Assembly: GCA_036268875.1 (NCBI GenBank)
Contig: DATATI010000079.1
Coordinates: 62,001-126,000 of the forward strand
Direction of reading: 5' to 3'
Source: Polyangia bacterium
GTDB taxonomy: Bacteria > Myxococcota_A > Polyangia > Fen-1088
DNA: 64,000 bases
Below are positions 35,668-44,350 of the stretch, in pieces (position 1 is the stretch's first letter; the number at the start of each line of letters is the position of its first letter). Below the pieces are notes generated by a model that saw only the letters and a program-made list of their open reading frames with translations, ran no database searches and had not been told where the DNA came from. The translations under genes and the position numbers were made by a program.

Positions 35668-38433
35668 ATGCGCTTCGTGAAGGTCGCGGTGCTGCTGCTG
35701 ACCGCCGGCGCCCTCACCGCCGCCGTCAGCGGCGCCGAACCGGCGGCGCTGGATTTGCCGAACCGCATCCCGGAAGGGGCGCCCTACGTCATCGAAGAGG
35801 CGCGCGCGTTGCCGCCGCCTTACGAAGAGTACTGGCAGACGCAGAACCACCCGGGCCAGTGCCAGACCTGCCACCAGCGCATCTTCGACGAGTGGAACGG
35901 GTCGATGATGTCGAACTCCTGGCGCGATCCGGTGTGGCGGGCGGCCTTCCTGCTGCTGTCGCGCGCGGTCTCCACCGACGGAGAATGCGGCACGCCGGCG
36001 CCCCCCGACGGCACACCGAAGGCGCGCCACAACCCATTCGCCGAGCCCGGCGTCTGCGCGTCGCGCTTCAACATTGGCACCCAACAACTGACGGTGGCCC
36101 GCTCGGGCTCGCTGCTGGACGGGTTCTGTTCGCGCTGCCACATGCCCACCAATTACATCGACAACGTGCCGCTGCGAACGGTCACCGTCGATCCGCGCAC
36201 GCACGTGGAAAGCGCGCCGGTTGATCCTCGCTTCAATCCCACCTCCGACAACGGCACCGGCCTGGCGTTCGCCACGCTGGATTCGCAGCTGCGCAACACC
36301 GAATCCGGCAAGACCGGGATCTTCTGCGCCGTCTGCCACAGCGATGCCGCCAGCCGCGACACTCCCTTTCACAACTACGCCCGCGGCGGCACCGAGTACC
36401 ACGCCGCCATCGGCGCCGACGATCGCGGCGACCTTCTGCCGGCGCGCCGCCAGGATTTGTTTGCCGTCGCCGATCCCAGCAAACGGAACCTCGGCTACAG
36501 CATCGGGGCCGGCGCCTACCGTCTGTCCGCCCACGCCATCGTCGTCGGCGAACGCTTCGGCCCGCTGGCCGCCAACGCCGCGCTGGCGCCGCGGCCGGAA
36601 GACGCCAACACCAGCGCCGTCTTCGGTCAGCACATTCCGTATCAACAGATGGACGCGTCCAAGCACAAAGGCTTCCACCAGGCGATGTACGTGCGCGCCG
36701 AGATGTGCGCCGCTTGTCATGACGTCACCAACGCGCTGCCGATCAAGAACACTCTCGGCCGCTATGTCGGCGGCTTTCCCATCGAGCGTACGTACACCGA
36801 ATGGACCAACAGCCGTTACGCCGACCGGCCGGGCAACACGAACTTCGATCCGGCGTTCAAACGCGACTGCCAGTCGTGCCACATGCAGCAGGATTACGGC
36901 CAGCCAGGCACGGCGCAGACGCTTTATCAGGGCGGCCACCCGCTGCCCATCCCCAGCGACGCGGTGGCCACCGACGGAAAGCCGCGGCCGTCGTTCACCC
37001 ACCATTTCGTCGGCGGCAACGCGCTGGTGCCGCGCCTGATCGGCAAGGACGTCGATCAATCCGGCAACGTCTCGCCGTATCCCGAGCTGTCGACGTTCAG
37101 CTTCTCGTCGGCCGACCACGCCAGTCCCTATTCGCGCGCCCTGTGGACCAACGTCGAGCACAAGGGCCCTTACGCCCAGCAGGCGCGCATGGCGTGGGAT
37201 CGCCTGCGGCACGTGGTGTCGCTGGACGGGGATTCGGCCGGCACCGTCGCCGCCGGCGCGTCCCTGCCGCTGACCATCACGGCGGCCAACACCGGCAGCG
37301 GCCACGATTTTCCCACCGGCTTTCCCGAGGGCCGTACCGCCTGGCTGGCCGTTCACGCCTACGATCTGGGCAGCGGGCAAGAACTGCTGATCCGCGACAG
37401 CCGCTGGGACCGCACCGCGCGCGGCGTGGGCGATCTGACCCGCGAGGAAATGGAAGACCCGGAATTTCCCGGCTGCCACTGGAAGCTACCGCCCGGGTCA
37501 GCCGATCCGTTCTCGGTGCAGTTCAAGGCAGTGGCGTCGCTGGGTGACGGCTGCCCGACGCTGGATCTGCCATACGCCACGCCGCTCAACCTGATCACCG
37601 ACAAGCTCACCGGCCTGCCGATTGATCAGCGCGGTCGGATCATCGACGCTGCCACCAATCCTCGCGGGTTGCCGCAGTTCGAAGATCGCAACGGCAACGG
37701 CGATCTTTTCGATGATTCGTTTCTGCGCGACACGCGCCTGAAACCGCTGCCGAACGCCCAGGCCGTCGCCAAGATCGATCGCTACGCGGTGGTCGTTCCG
37801 CCCGAGACCGTCGGCCCCATCGCCATCACCACCGCCGTCTACTACCAGTCGGTCGAGGCCGTCGTCGCCACCAAGTTTCTGGGCAATATCGCCGACAGCA
37901 ACGGCGACATGGTGCTGCAACCGTGCGTGCTGGGCGGCCTGTGCGACGGCCGCACGCCGCGCACCGAGCCGGCGGTGGTGGAAGGCGCGCCGCCCGTGCC
38001 GATGGCCGTGCACAGCTGGACGGTGGCGGTGAGTGGCGTCGCCCGCGACCGCGCCGCGCCGACGATGACGACCTATCCGACCGCGGGTGCCGCTGCAGCC
38101 TACGAAGACGTGGTGGCCAAGGTCTCCTTCGATGAACCGGTCCGCGGCGTCAGCGGCGGCACCTTCACGCTGACCGACGCCAACGGCGCATTGGTGCCGG
38201 CGTGGGTCGATCAGATCGGCGCCGGGACCTACGGCCTGTTCCCCAACGCCATTCGTTTGAAGAAAGGCGCGCGCTACACCGCCCGGTTGGCGCCGGGGAT
38301 CTGCGACTTCGCCGACAACTGCACCACCCTAGCGCGCACCTGGTCTTTCGTGGTGGCCGCCGACCCCGAACGCGCCAGCGGCAACACCAGCGTGCCGGTC
38401 GGGTTTCGCGCGGCCAGCGCCAGCGCGGATTAG
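35668..38433 (+). CDS. Five-heme periplasmic cytochrome c with C-terminal Ig-like domain
   Basis: 921 residues. The ATG at 35668 was chosen for AGGAG 7 nt upstream and the signal peptide cleaved near SGA-EP; ATG 35638, overlapping the actF stop, is an alternative. CxxCH motifs lie at residues 65-69, 154-158, 220-224, 347-351 and 401-405. Several other His residues could serve as distal ligands. Residues of about 500-790 are beta-rich (GSGHDFPTGFPEGR, VYYQSVEAVVATKFLGNI), and the last 110 form a bacterial Ig-like domain (VVAKVSFDEPVRGVSGGTFTLTDANG). It is probably the redox partner of the upstream complex III, as electron acceptor or exporter; this is inferred from position only. Confidence 0.85.
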   Translation: MRFVKVAVLLLTAGALTAAVSGAEPAALDLPNRIPEGAPYVIEEARALPPPYEEYWQTQNHPGQCQTCHQRIFDEWNGSMMSNSWRDPVWRAAFLLLSRAVSTDGECGTPAPPDGTPKARHNPFAEPGVCASRFNIGTQQLTVARSGSLLDGFCSRCHMPTNYIDNVPLRTVTVDPRTHVESAPVDPRFNPTSDNGTGLAFATLDSQLRNTESGKTGIFCAVCHSDAASRDTPFHNYARGGTEYHAAIGADDRGDLLPARRQDLFAVADPSKRNLGYSIGAGAYRLSAHAIVVGERFGPLAANAALAPRPEDANTSAVFGQHIPYQQMDASKHKGFHQAMYVRAEMCAACHDVTNALPIKNTLGRYVGGFPIERTYTEWTNSRYADRPGNTNFDPAFKRDCQSCHMQQDYGQPGTAQTLYQGGHPLPIPSDAVATDGKPRPSFTHHFVGGNALVPRLIGKDVDQSGNVSPYPELSTFSFSSADHASPYSRALWTNVEHKGPYAQQARMAWDRLRHVVSLDGDSAGTVAAGASLPLTITAANTGSGHDFPTGFPEGRTAWLAVHAYDLGSGQELLIRDSRWDRTARGVGDLTREEMEDPEFPGCHWKLPPGSADPFSVQFKAVASLGDGCPTLDLPYATPLNLITDKLTGLPIDQRGRIIDAATNPRGLPQFEDRNGNGDLFDDSFLRDTRLKPLPNAQAVAKIDRYAVVVPPETVGPIAITTAVYYQSVEAVVATKFLGNIADSNGDMVLQPCVLGGLCDGRTPRTEPAVVEGAPPVPMAVHSWTVAVSGVARDRAAPTMTTYPTAGAAAAYEDVVAKVSFDEPVRGVSGGTFTLTDANGALVPAWVDQIGAGTYGLFPNAIRLKKGARYTARLAPGICDFADNCTTLARTWSFVVAADPERASGNTSVPVGFRAASASAD

Positions 38434-38439
38434 ACGCGG

Positions 38440-39117
38440 CTATTCGCGCCGCTGCGGATCGCCCGTGGCGGGCAGACACAGGTGGCGCTCGTCGGCGCCT
38501 TCCCGGCGCATGTGCCCGTGCCAACGCATGTACGCCGGCGCCGCCACCGCCGCCAGCGCGGTCAGCAAGGTGAATCCGATCAGCAGCGCCGCTTGCCTCT
38601 GCAGGACCTCGAACGTGCCGGTGGACGCCGCCGCCGCCGCCGCCACCGCCAGTGAAAGCACCAGCGCGCTCCAATAGTCGATCGGGAAGCGGCCTATCCA
38701 CGTCCGTCCGTGCCACCACACCTCCCCCTTGCGAAAACGGGCCCAGCCGTAGCGTGGGTTCAGCAGGAACCAAAGAAAATCCCAGGTCACCACCCATGCC
38801 ATGTACGCCGACAGCGTGGTTGCCTCCGCCCCCCAACTCCACGGCACCCCGCCGACGAACCCGATGTGAAAGCTCCATGCCGGCAGCACGAACATCACCG
38901 CGTGGTAACCGGTCAGCGGTTTGCCGCGCATGAGCAGGCCATAAAAACGCGCCGGCGGGGTGGTGACCCGAAACCAGGTCGGCAAGCGCTCGGCCCAGCC
39001 GTGCGGTCCTTCGATCTCGATCTCCACCGCCGCGAACATCAGGGCGTAGGCGAAAAGAAAAAGCACGCGAATGACAAGGTCGACGGTCGACGGCGTGGCC
39101 AGCATGGCACCAAGCAT
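38440..39117 (-). CDS. Membrane protein of unknown family
   Basis: 225 residues with five or six membrane helices. Aromatic-rich conserved-looking loops stand out: YHAVMFVLPAWSFHIGFVGG, WVVTWDFLWFLLNPRYGWARF and KGEVWWHGRTWIGRFPIDYW. Several His residues next to Trp might bind a metal or lipid, but I recognise no family. The ATG at 39117 was chosen because the first helix (DLVIRVLFLFAYALMF) begins shortly after; ATG 39105 is equally possible. The frame extends upstream into sequence without coding character. Tail to tail, 6 bases from the multiheme gene; divergent from the YhbY-like gene. Confidence 0.65.
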   Translation of the reverse strand: MLGAMLATPSTVDLVIRVLFLFAYALMFAAVEIEIEGPHGWAERLPTWFRVTTPPARFYGLLMRGKPLTGYHAVMFVLPAWSFHIGFVGGVPWSWGAEATTLSAYMAWVVTWDFLWFLLNPRYGWARFRKGEVWWHGRTWIGRFPIDYWSALVLSLAVAAAAAASTGTFEVLQRQAALLIGFTLLTALAAVAAPAYMRWHGHMRREGADERHLCLPATGDPQRRE

Positions 39118-39204
39118 GGCCCGTCGGGCCGGGCGACGGTAGGCAGCCTGGCACTGCACCGCTGGTTCCCCCACCCGCGCTGGTCGTGGTAAGCAGCGCT
39201 GGCC

Positions 39205-39597
39205 ATGGTGTCGCCCTCGACCGTCAGCCTCAAGAAGAAAAGCCTCATGCCGTCCAGCGCCCTGCGCAGCAAGCTGCGCGGCGCCGGGCACGCTTTATCC
39301 GCGATCGTTCAGATCGGCAAGGACGGAACCACCGCCGCCGTATTGAAACAATTGGGCCAGGCATTGCGCGATCACGAACTGGTCAAAGTGAAGATCGGCA
39401 GCGAATGCCCGGAGAGTCGATTCGAAGTCGCCGAACAGATCGCGATTCAATCGGGAGCGGACCTGGCCCAGATCCTCGGTCGAACGGTGCTGGTTTACAA
39501 ACGCGACCCGGAAAAGTCGCGCTTCGAACTGCGCGCCGTCCCGCGCGCGGAGGCGTCCCGAGAAAAATCGAAACACCCGAAGGGGAAATCGGTCTAG
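39205..39597 (+). CDS. YhbY/CRM-domain RNA-binding protein
   Basis: 130 residues. LRSKLRGAGHALSAIVQIGKDG and LRDHELVKVKIG are the CRM (YhbY) domain signatures, and GRTVLVYKRDP is its closing strand. YhbY binds pre-50S ribosomal particles during ribosome assembly. The C-terminal 30 residues are basic and unstructured, more than in the 97-residue E. coli protein. Starts are possible at ATG 39205 or ATG 39247 (MPSSALRSK); the latter begins right at the domain. Confidence 0.88.
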   Translation: MVSPSTVSLKKKSLMPSSALRSKLRGAGHALSAIVQIGKDGTTAAVLKQLGQALRDHELVKVKIGSECPESRFEVAEQIAIQSGADLAQILGRTVLVYKRDPEKSRFELRAVPRAEASREKSKHPKGKSV

Positions 39598-39937
39598 TCA
39601 ATCGCCAGTGGTGAGTCGCAAGATTTATCGACTTGGACCAAGAAAAATCGCGCGATTTCCTCATCGCCAGAACCACGGCGACATGCCGGTTCTGGTCGCC
39701 GGGGCCGAGGCCCGCGCCCGCAGCACCCGCGGGCCCACCCCGCGCGACGAGAGCCAGAGACAGATCCAGATTGGCAGGCGTTGTCTGCGGCGGGCAAAGC
39801 CCCCCTTCGATCCACGGCAGATCACCAGGCGACGGATTTGGTTCCGAATGCCTCTCCCGTTGGGGAGAGGCCGCGGGTGAGGGTGGCGTTCGTCGCCTTG
39901 ACTCGGTTCTTCGCGGGCCCGAATATCGACGCGACGA
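39598..39937. other. Intergenic region, 340 bp, with palindromes
   Basis: No gene seen. It contains a perfect 14-bp palindrome AAATCGCGCGATTT (39645-39658) soon after the YhbY-like gene, and a REP-like hairpin at 39850-39871. Promoter elements for the small lipoprotein were not recognised. Confidence 0.45.
39850..39871. repeat. REP-like hairpin GCCTCTCCC-N4-GGGAGAGGC
   Basis: Perfect 9-bp stem with a 4-nt loop, followed by GGGTGAGGG. This CTCTCCCC/GGGGAGAG plus GGTGAGGG design is a widespread extragenic palindrome in GC-rich proteobacteria. One copy is seen in this window. Confidence 0.5.
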
Positions 39938-40120
39938 ATGAAACACGTAGTGATCTTGCTGGGGCTGGCGCTGGCGGCTGTTGTTGGCGGCTGCGGGCCC
40001 AAAGAGAAATATTGTCCGCAAAATGGCGGGCCGTGTTTTCCGCCTGATCAGACGCCGCAGGACGGGGCGGTGGATGGCGACGGGGGCGACGGCGCGGTGG
40101 ACGCCGCGACCACGCACTAG
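39938..40120 (+). CDS. Small Asp/Gly-rich lipoprotein
   Basis: 60 residues. LALAAVVGGC is a good lipobox (Cys19), followed by a short segment with two further cysteines (KYCPQNGGPCFPP) and an Asp/Gly/Ala tail. Such tiny lipoproteins are common in myxobacteria and their functions are unknown. No clear ribosome site; it lies 58 bases upstream of argC on the same strand and may be an independent gene. Confidence 0.6.
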   Translation: MKHVVILLGLALAAVVGGCGPKEKYCPQNGGPCFPPDQTPQDGAVDGDGGDGAVDAATTH

Positions 40121-40178
40121 ACTCGCCCGGGAGGCGCCGCGTTTCGCCGGCCGTCGGTGCGGTGTAAAATAACCGCGG

Positions 40179-41228
40179 ATGAAGCGCTTCAAAGCCGCGG
40201 TGATCGGGGGCAGCGGGTACGGAGGTGCCGAGATGATCCGCCGGTTGCTGATTCACCCCGACGTCGAACTGGTGCGCGTGGCCAGCGTCGATTTTGTCGG
40301 CCAGCCGCTGGGCGCGGCGCACCTGTCTCTGACCGGCCGCACGAGTCTGCGCTTTGAAGACCTGCCGCCCGGCGAAGCCGCGAAAGGATGCGACGTCGCG
40401 CTGATGGGCCTGCCACACAAGATCAGCGCGCAGAAGGCTCCGGAGATCTTGGCCACCGGCGCCATGATCGTCGACATGTCGGGCGACTTTCGCCTCACCG
40501 ACGCCGCCGCCTATCGACAATTTTATGGCGCCGTCCATCCCCACCCCGAACTGCTGGGCACGTTCGTCTACGGTTTGCCGGAGCTCAATCGGGCGACGAT
40601 CAAGAACGCGCGCGCCGTGGCCTCGCCGGGTTGTTTCGCCACCACCATCATCCTGGCGCTGTTGCCGCTGGCCCGGGCCGGCAAGCTGCGCGGCCCGGTG
40701 CACGTCCTCGGTATCACCGGCTCTTCGGGCAGCGGCGCGGTGCCGTCGCTGGGCACCCACCATCCGCTGCGCGCGCTGAATCTGAAGACATACAAGGCGC
40801 TGGAACACCAGCACACACCCGAGATCATGCAGGCGCTGACCCAGGCCGGCGGCGGCGACTTTGATTTGCGCTTCGTTCCGGTGTCCGCACCGCTGTCGCG
40901 CGGAATCTTGGCGACCAGCTTTGTCGAGGTGCCGGCGAGCGAGACCATTGATTCGCTCGCGGCACTGTTCGCCGCAGCCTACGACGGCGAGCCGTTCGTG
41001 CGCTTCGTGCGCGATCGGTTGCCGGAGGTCATCGCCGTCTCCGGCAGCAACTTTGCAGAGGTGGGTTTCACGATGGGTCCGCCGACCGGCGGCACGCGCA
41101 CGCTGGCGATCGTCAGCGCGACCGACAACCTGATCAAGGGCGGTGCCGGCCAGGCCATCCAGAACATGAACCTGATGTTGGGCCTGCCCGAGACCACGTC
41201 ACTGGAAGATCCAGGCCCGTGGCCTTAG
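40179..41228 (+). CDS. argC: N-acetyl-gamma-glutamyl-phosphate reductase
   Basis: 349 residues; third step of arginine biosynthesis, reducing N-acetylglutamyl phosphate with NADPH. The N-terminal Rossmann motif GGSGYGGAEMIRRLLIHPDVEL, the active-site block ASPGCFATTIILALLPL (Cys nucleophile) and the dimerisation region HHPLRALNLKTYKALEHQHTPEI are all present. The His of the catalytic pair is in PVSAPLSRGI and the neighbouring blocks. Usual length. The argB start (GTG 41219) overlaps its last ten bases, so the two are translationally coupled. Confidence 0.95.
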   Translation: MKRFKAAVIGGSGYGGAEMIRRLLIHPDVELVRVASVDFVGQPLGAAHLSLTGRTSLRFEDLPPGEAAKGCDVALMGLPHKISAQKAPEILATGAMIVDMSGDFRLTDAAAYRQFYGAVHPHPELLGTFVYGLPELNRATIKNARAVASPGCFATTIILALLPLARAGKLRGPVHVLGITGSSGSGAVPSLGTHHPLRALNLKTYKALEHQHTPEIMQALTQAGGGDFDLRFVPVSAPLSRGILATSFVEVPASETIDSLAALFAAAYDGEPFVRFVRDRLPEVIAVSGSNFAEVGFTMGPPTGGTRTLAIVSATDNLIKGGAGQAIQNMNLMLGLPETTSLEDPGPWP

Positions 41229-42034
41229 GGGACGGTCTCCTGGTCGTCGTCAAGCTGGGCGGCGAGGTGCTGGAGCAGCCGGCGCTGGGCCAGGTGGCTG
41301 CGGGGGTGGCAGCCGCGCGCGCGGCTGGTCACCGCTTGATCATCGTTCATGGCGGTGGTCCACAGGCGACGGCGCTGTCGCAGCGGCTGGGCTTGACGCC
41401 GGCGATTGTCGGCGGGCGGCGGGTGACCGACGCGGCGACCCTGGACGTGATGAAGATGGTGGTGGCCGGCCAGTTGAACGTCGATCTGGTGGCGGCGCTG
41501 CGCGCGGCCGGCGTGCCGGCGCTGGGCCTGCACGGCCCAAGCGGGATCATTCTCGCGCGCCGTCGTCCACCGCGCATGGTCTCGGGCGGTGGCGCCGAGC
41601 CGATCGATTTCGGTTTGGTCGGTGACGTCGACGGTTTCGATTTGCCGCTTTTGCGCGCGCTGGGCGTTGAACGCGTGCCGACGCTGGCGTGCCTGGGCGC
41701 TTCGCCGGCGGGCGAGGTGCTGAACATCAACGCCGACGTGGTGGCCAGCCGGCTGGCGGCGGCGCTGACATGCGGTGTCTTGCTGGCCGTGACCGGCGTG
41801 GGCGGTGTGCGCCGGCACAGGGGCGATCCGAGGTCGCGTTTGCCGCGTTTGACCGTCGCCGAAGCGCGCGCCGCCATCGCCGACGGCACCGTCCAGGGTG
41901 GGATGATCCCCAAGCTGGAAGAAGCCTTTGAACCGCTGGCCGCCGGGGTGGGCGCCGTGCACATCATTGGCGCCGCGGAGATCGCCACCGCTCTGGCCCA
42001 TCCCGGCACGGTGGGCACTGTCCTTTTAGCCTGA
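41219..42034 (+). CDS. argB: Acetylglutamate kinase
   Basis: 271 residues; second step of arginine biosynthesis, phosphorylating N-acetylglutamate. Amino-acid-kinase fold with VVVKLGGEVL (phosphate-binding Lys), IIVHGGGPQ (acetylglutamate loop), the VGGRRVTD substrate loop, NINADVVASRLAAAL and GGMIPKLEEAFE near the C-terminus. It is short, lacking the N-terminal helix of arginine-inhibited hexameric forms, so it is probably not feedback-inhibited by arginine; this is inferred from that absence. GTG start inside the end of argC. Confidence 0.93.
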   Translation: MALGDGLLVVVKLGGEVLEQPALGQVAAGVAAARAAGHRLIIVHGGGPQATALSQRLGLTPAIVGGRRVTDAATLDVMKMVVAGQLNVDLVAALRAAGVPALGLHGPSGIILARRRPPRMVSGGGAEPIDFGLVGDVDGFDLPLLRALGVERVPTLACLGASPAGEVLNINADVVASRLAAALTCGVLLAVTGVGGVRRHRGDPRSRLPRLTVAEARAAIADGTVQGGMIPKLEEAFEPLAAGVGAVHIIGAAEIATALAHPGTVGTVLLA

Positions 42035-42059
42035 CGAAGAAAAAAGCAACCGCCTCCAG

Positions 42060-42092
42060 AAAAAATGCACCGGCTGTTGCTGCTGGTCAGCC
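42060..42092 (-). terminator. Probable terminator of the methyltransferase gene
   Basis: On the minus strand GGCTG (42092-42088, read as the complement of CAGCC) pairs with CAGCC (42076-42072), followed a few bases later by six Ts (42065-42060). It overlaps the end of the gene. The stem is short, so confidence is moderate. Confidence 0.4.
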
Positions 42093-42953
42093 ATCCGGCC
42101 GAGCGACGGTTTCTGCAATGTCGTCTGGCCGAGGTCGATCCGTCGCCGCCCGCCCGCGCTTGAGCCACACCTGACCAAGCTGGCATTCCACCGGCGGCAC
42201 GAGATCGTTGCCGCAGGCGATGCGCTCCAGCGCGCCGTCCAGTTTCTCCAGCTCGTCGCCGTCGCAAAGATGGGCCGCGAAACGATCGGTCTTCCACGTT
42301 CGCAAGTTCATCACGTGAATGCGGGCCATCAGGCGCGCCGGCAAGGGCGCGCCGACCAGCCGCGATTCCTTGACCATCCAGCCGGTGCCGGCGGCCAGGT
42401 GAGCGAGGATTTTCCCGACGACCATGTTTTGACCGTGCGCCTGTTGCAGCGCCGCCACCAGCGCGTAGTACCGGGCCAGCGTCGGGTGCGGCGAGGTCAG
42501 GCGGGCGGTCTCTTCCAGCAGCAAGTCAGCGCCAGGGGCGGCCATTCGCGCCCAGGCCCGCAACACCGCCGCCGGGTCGGACAGATGGGTCAGCAAGAAA
42601 CGCGCGTAAAGAAAATCCGCCTCGGCGACCGGGAACGGCGCCGCGGTAACGTCGTGCTGGACGAACCGCAGATCCGCCGATTGCCACAGCTGCGCCCGGG
42701 CCACGAACCGCGGCGAGCGATCGATCCCCGTGGTGATCTGCGGGGCGACGATCGCGCGCAAGAGGCGGGTGGTATAGCCAGGCCCGCAGCCGAGATCGAC
42801 CGCGTGCGCGGAGCCGGCCATCGACGACCGGGCGCGGCTCCACACGTCGGTCAAGAACACGCGCGACGTCGGTTCGAACGCGCGCGCCAGGATGCGCAGG
42901 CGCTCGGCGGCCAGATCATTGTCTCCGAAGGTGTATGTCTCTGCGTCGGCCAT
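42087..42953 (-). CDS. Class I SAM-dependent methyltransferase
   Basis: 288 residues, cytoplasmic. VDLGCGPGYTTRLL is SAM motif I, GIDRSPRFVARAQ the acidic second strand, and FVQHDVTAAPFPVAEADFLYARFLLTHLSDPAAVL the post-II/III region of small-molecule methyltransferases (UbiE/tetracycline-type). The C-terminus has no extra domain. The substrate cannot be read. The ATG at 42953 lies 43 bases downstream of a GC hairpin. Convergent with argB, 52 bases apart. Confidence 0.85.
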   Translation of the reverse strand: MADAETYTFGDNDLAAERLRILARAFEPTSRVFLTDVWSRARSSMAGSAHAVDLGCGPGYTTRLLRAIVAPQITTGIDRSPRFVARAQLWQSADLRFVQHDVTAAPFPVAEADFLYARFLLTHLSDPAAVLRAWARMAAPGADLLLEETARLTSPHPTLARYYALVAALQQAHGQNMVVGKILAHLAAGTGWMVKESRLVGAPLPARLMARIHVMNLRTWKTDRFAAHLCDGDELEKLDGALERIACGNDLVPPVECQLGQVWLKRGRAATDRPRPDDIAETVARPDG

Positions 42954-43267
42954 GGTGTGTTTGGCTCACCAGGGGAGACGCCGACCATTGGGAAAGCGAC
43001 CCCCGCGGGTCGCCTCTCCTTTCTTCGGTCAGAAGGACGGCGCCCGCACCACCATCGCAAACCACCAATAAAGGCGGCCGTTCACCGTCGCGGTAAACTG
43101 AAACGATGGGGATTGAGGCGACATCGACCCGGTCATTTTCGGGAACCGGCCCGAGATGTCAACGGGAGCGGCTGGCGTTTTGCGTCACGGGGTCTAGGAA
43201 ATAGTGCGCGAGTGACTTTTTTGGCGGCTGCAACGTCTTATATTGGAAGGGAGAACGGAGGTAAGTC
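42954..43267. other. Divergent intergenic region, 314 bp, with a leader hairpin
   Basis: Lies between the methyltransferase (leftward) and the Gly/Trp-rich exported protein (rightward). GCGACCC (42996-43002) and GGGTCGC (43007-43013) form a perfect 7-bp hairpin in the probable leader of the methyltransferase transcript. The rightward gene has a clear GGAGG site at about 43257. No gene is seen. Confidence 0.4.
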
Positions 43268-43657
43268 ATGAAGTCATTGATTCTCGTCGGTGTACTGGCC
43301 GGCCTGGTCGGAGCGCCGTCGGTCGCATCCGCCGGCTGGAGAGGTGGTGGTGGCCACATGGGCGGCGGCCACGGTGGCTTCGGTGGAGGTGGTCACGGGT
43401 TTCACAGCGCACCCGTCGGGCGCGTCGGTGTCGGGGTTCACGTCGGCGGACCCGGGGTTCGTTTTGGCGTTCGTCCCGGCTTCCGTGCCAACGTTTGGGT
43501 ACCGGGCTACTGGGGCTTCCGCGGGGGCGCCCGCCTCTGGTTCGGCGGCGGTTGGTACGCGCCACCTTACGATGGCTGGATCTGGGTCGCTCCGCAGTGG
43601 GCCTGGAATGGCTATCAGTGGGTCTGGCAAGAAGGCCACTGGGCGGCGCCCTACTAG
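43268..43657 (+). CDS. Exported Gly/Trp-rich protein with YXWGXW-like repeats
   Basis: 129 residues. Signal peptide cleaved after ASA. Next comes a Gly/His-rich stretch (GGGGHMGGGHGGFGGGGHG), then Val/Gly repeats and a C-terminal half dense in Trp and Tyr: VPGYWGFRGGARLWFGGGWYAPP, WIWVAPQWAWNG, WVWQEGHW. This matches the YXWGXW-repeat family of small secreted envelope proteins of unknown role. The His-rich stretch might bind metal. Strong GGAGG ribosome site 6 nt before the ATG. Confidence 0.75.
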   Translation: MKSLILVGVLAGLVGAPSVASAGWRGGGGHMGGGHGGFGGGGHGFHSAPVGRVGVGVHVGGPGVRFGVRPGFRANVWVPGYWGFRGGARLWFGGGWYAPPYDGWIWVAPQWAWNGYQWVWQEGHWAAPY

Positions 43658-43724
43658 CGACCGAGGGCGTGCCCAGCTCGGCCCGCAAACTGTCGTTCTG
43701 CGCTGGTTCGTCTAATCTGACCGG

Positions 43725-44324
43725 GTGGGGCTGCAGAATCACGTCCGCAACAAGGTGGTGGCGGGCCTCATCGCCACGATCCCGGTCGCGGTGACGGCAT
43801 TCATCCTCTGGTACATCGACACCAAAGCCCGGGCCTTGTTTGGCGTGCGCTACCCATTCTTGGGCATTGCCATCACGTTGGGGGCGATCTATTTGCTGGG
43901 CCTGTTCATCACCAGCTTGCTGGGGCGGTTCGTTCTGGGACTGACCGACGGGCTTTTGCGGCGGATTCCCGGGCTGCGCGATCTGTACCGGTCGTGGAAG
44001 CAGATCGCCCTGACCAGCGAAGGCCACGAAGGGATCTTCGCTCACGTGGTGCTGATCCCCGACGAGACCCGACGTTTGAAGATGGTCGGATTTACCAGCG
44101 GCGAGACCATCGACGGCGATCCGTCGTTATGCTGCGTGTTCGTGCCCGCGTCGCCGAATCCAACCTCCGGGCGGCTGTACTTCGCGCGGAAGGAAGATTG
44201 CCTGCGGCTTGAGATGACCGCCCAGGATGCGCTGAAGCTGCTGATCTCGGGCGGGAACTATGTGCCGTCGGCGATCGGGCGGGCGACGGCGCGGGCCGCG
44301 ATCACGACGGCGAATCCGGCCTGA
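43725..44324 (+). CDS. DUF502-family membrane protein
   Basis: 199 residues. Two N-terminal helices (VVAGLIATIPVAVTAFILWYI and FLGIAITLGAIYLLGLFITSLLG) are followed by the DUF502 soluble domain: IPGLRDLYRSWKQIALT, IPDETRRLKMVGFTSG, CVFVPASPNPTSGRLYF and LLISGGNYVPSAI. The family is widespread and conserved but of unknown function, probably an inner-membrane protein with a cytoplasmic domain. GTG start; no strong ribosome site. Confidence 0.9.
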   Translation: MGLQNHVRNKVVAGLIATIPVAVTAFILWYIDTKARALFGVRYPFLGIAITLGAIYLLGLFITSLLGRFVLGLTDGLLRRIPGLRDLYRSWKQIALTSEGHEGIFAHVVLIPDETRRLKMVGFTSGETIDGDPSLCCVFVPASPNPTSGRLYFARKEDCLRLEMTAQDALKLLISGGNYVPSAIGRATARAAITTANPA

Positions 44325-44350
44325 CTTGAAACCGGTTCTGTGGCTGGTAG

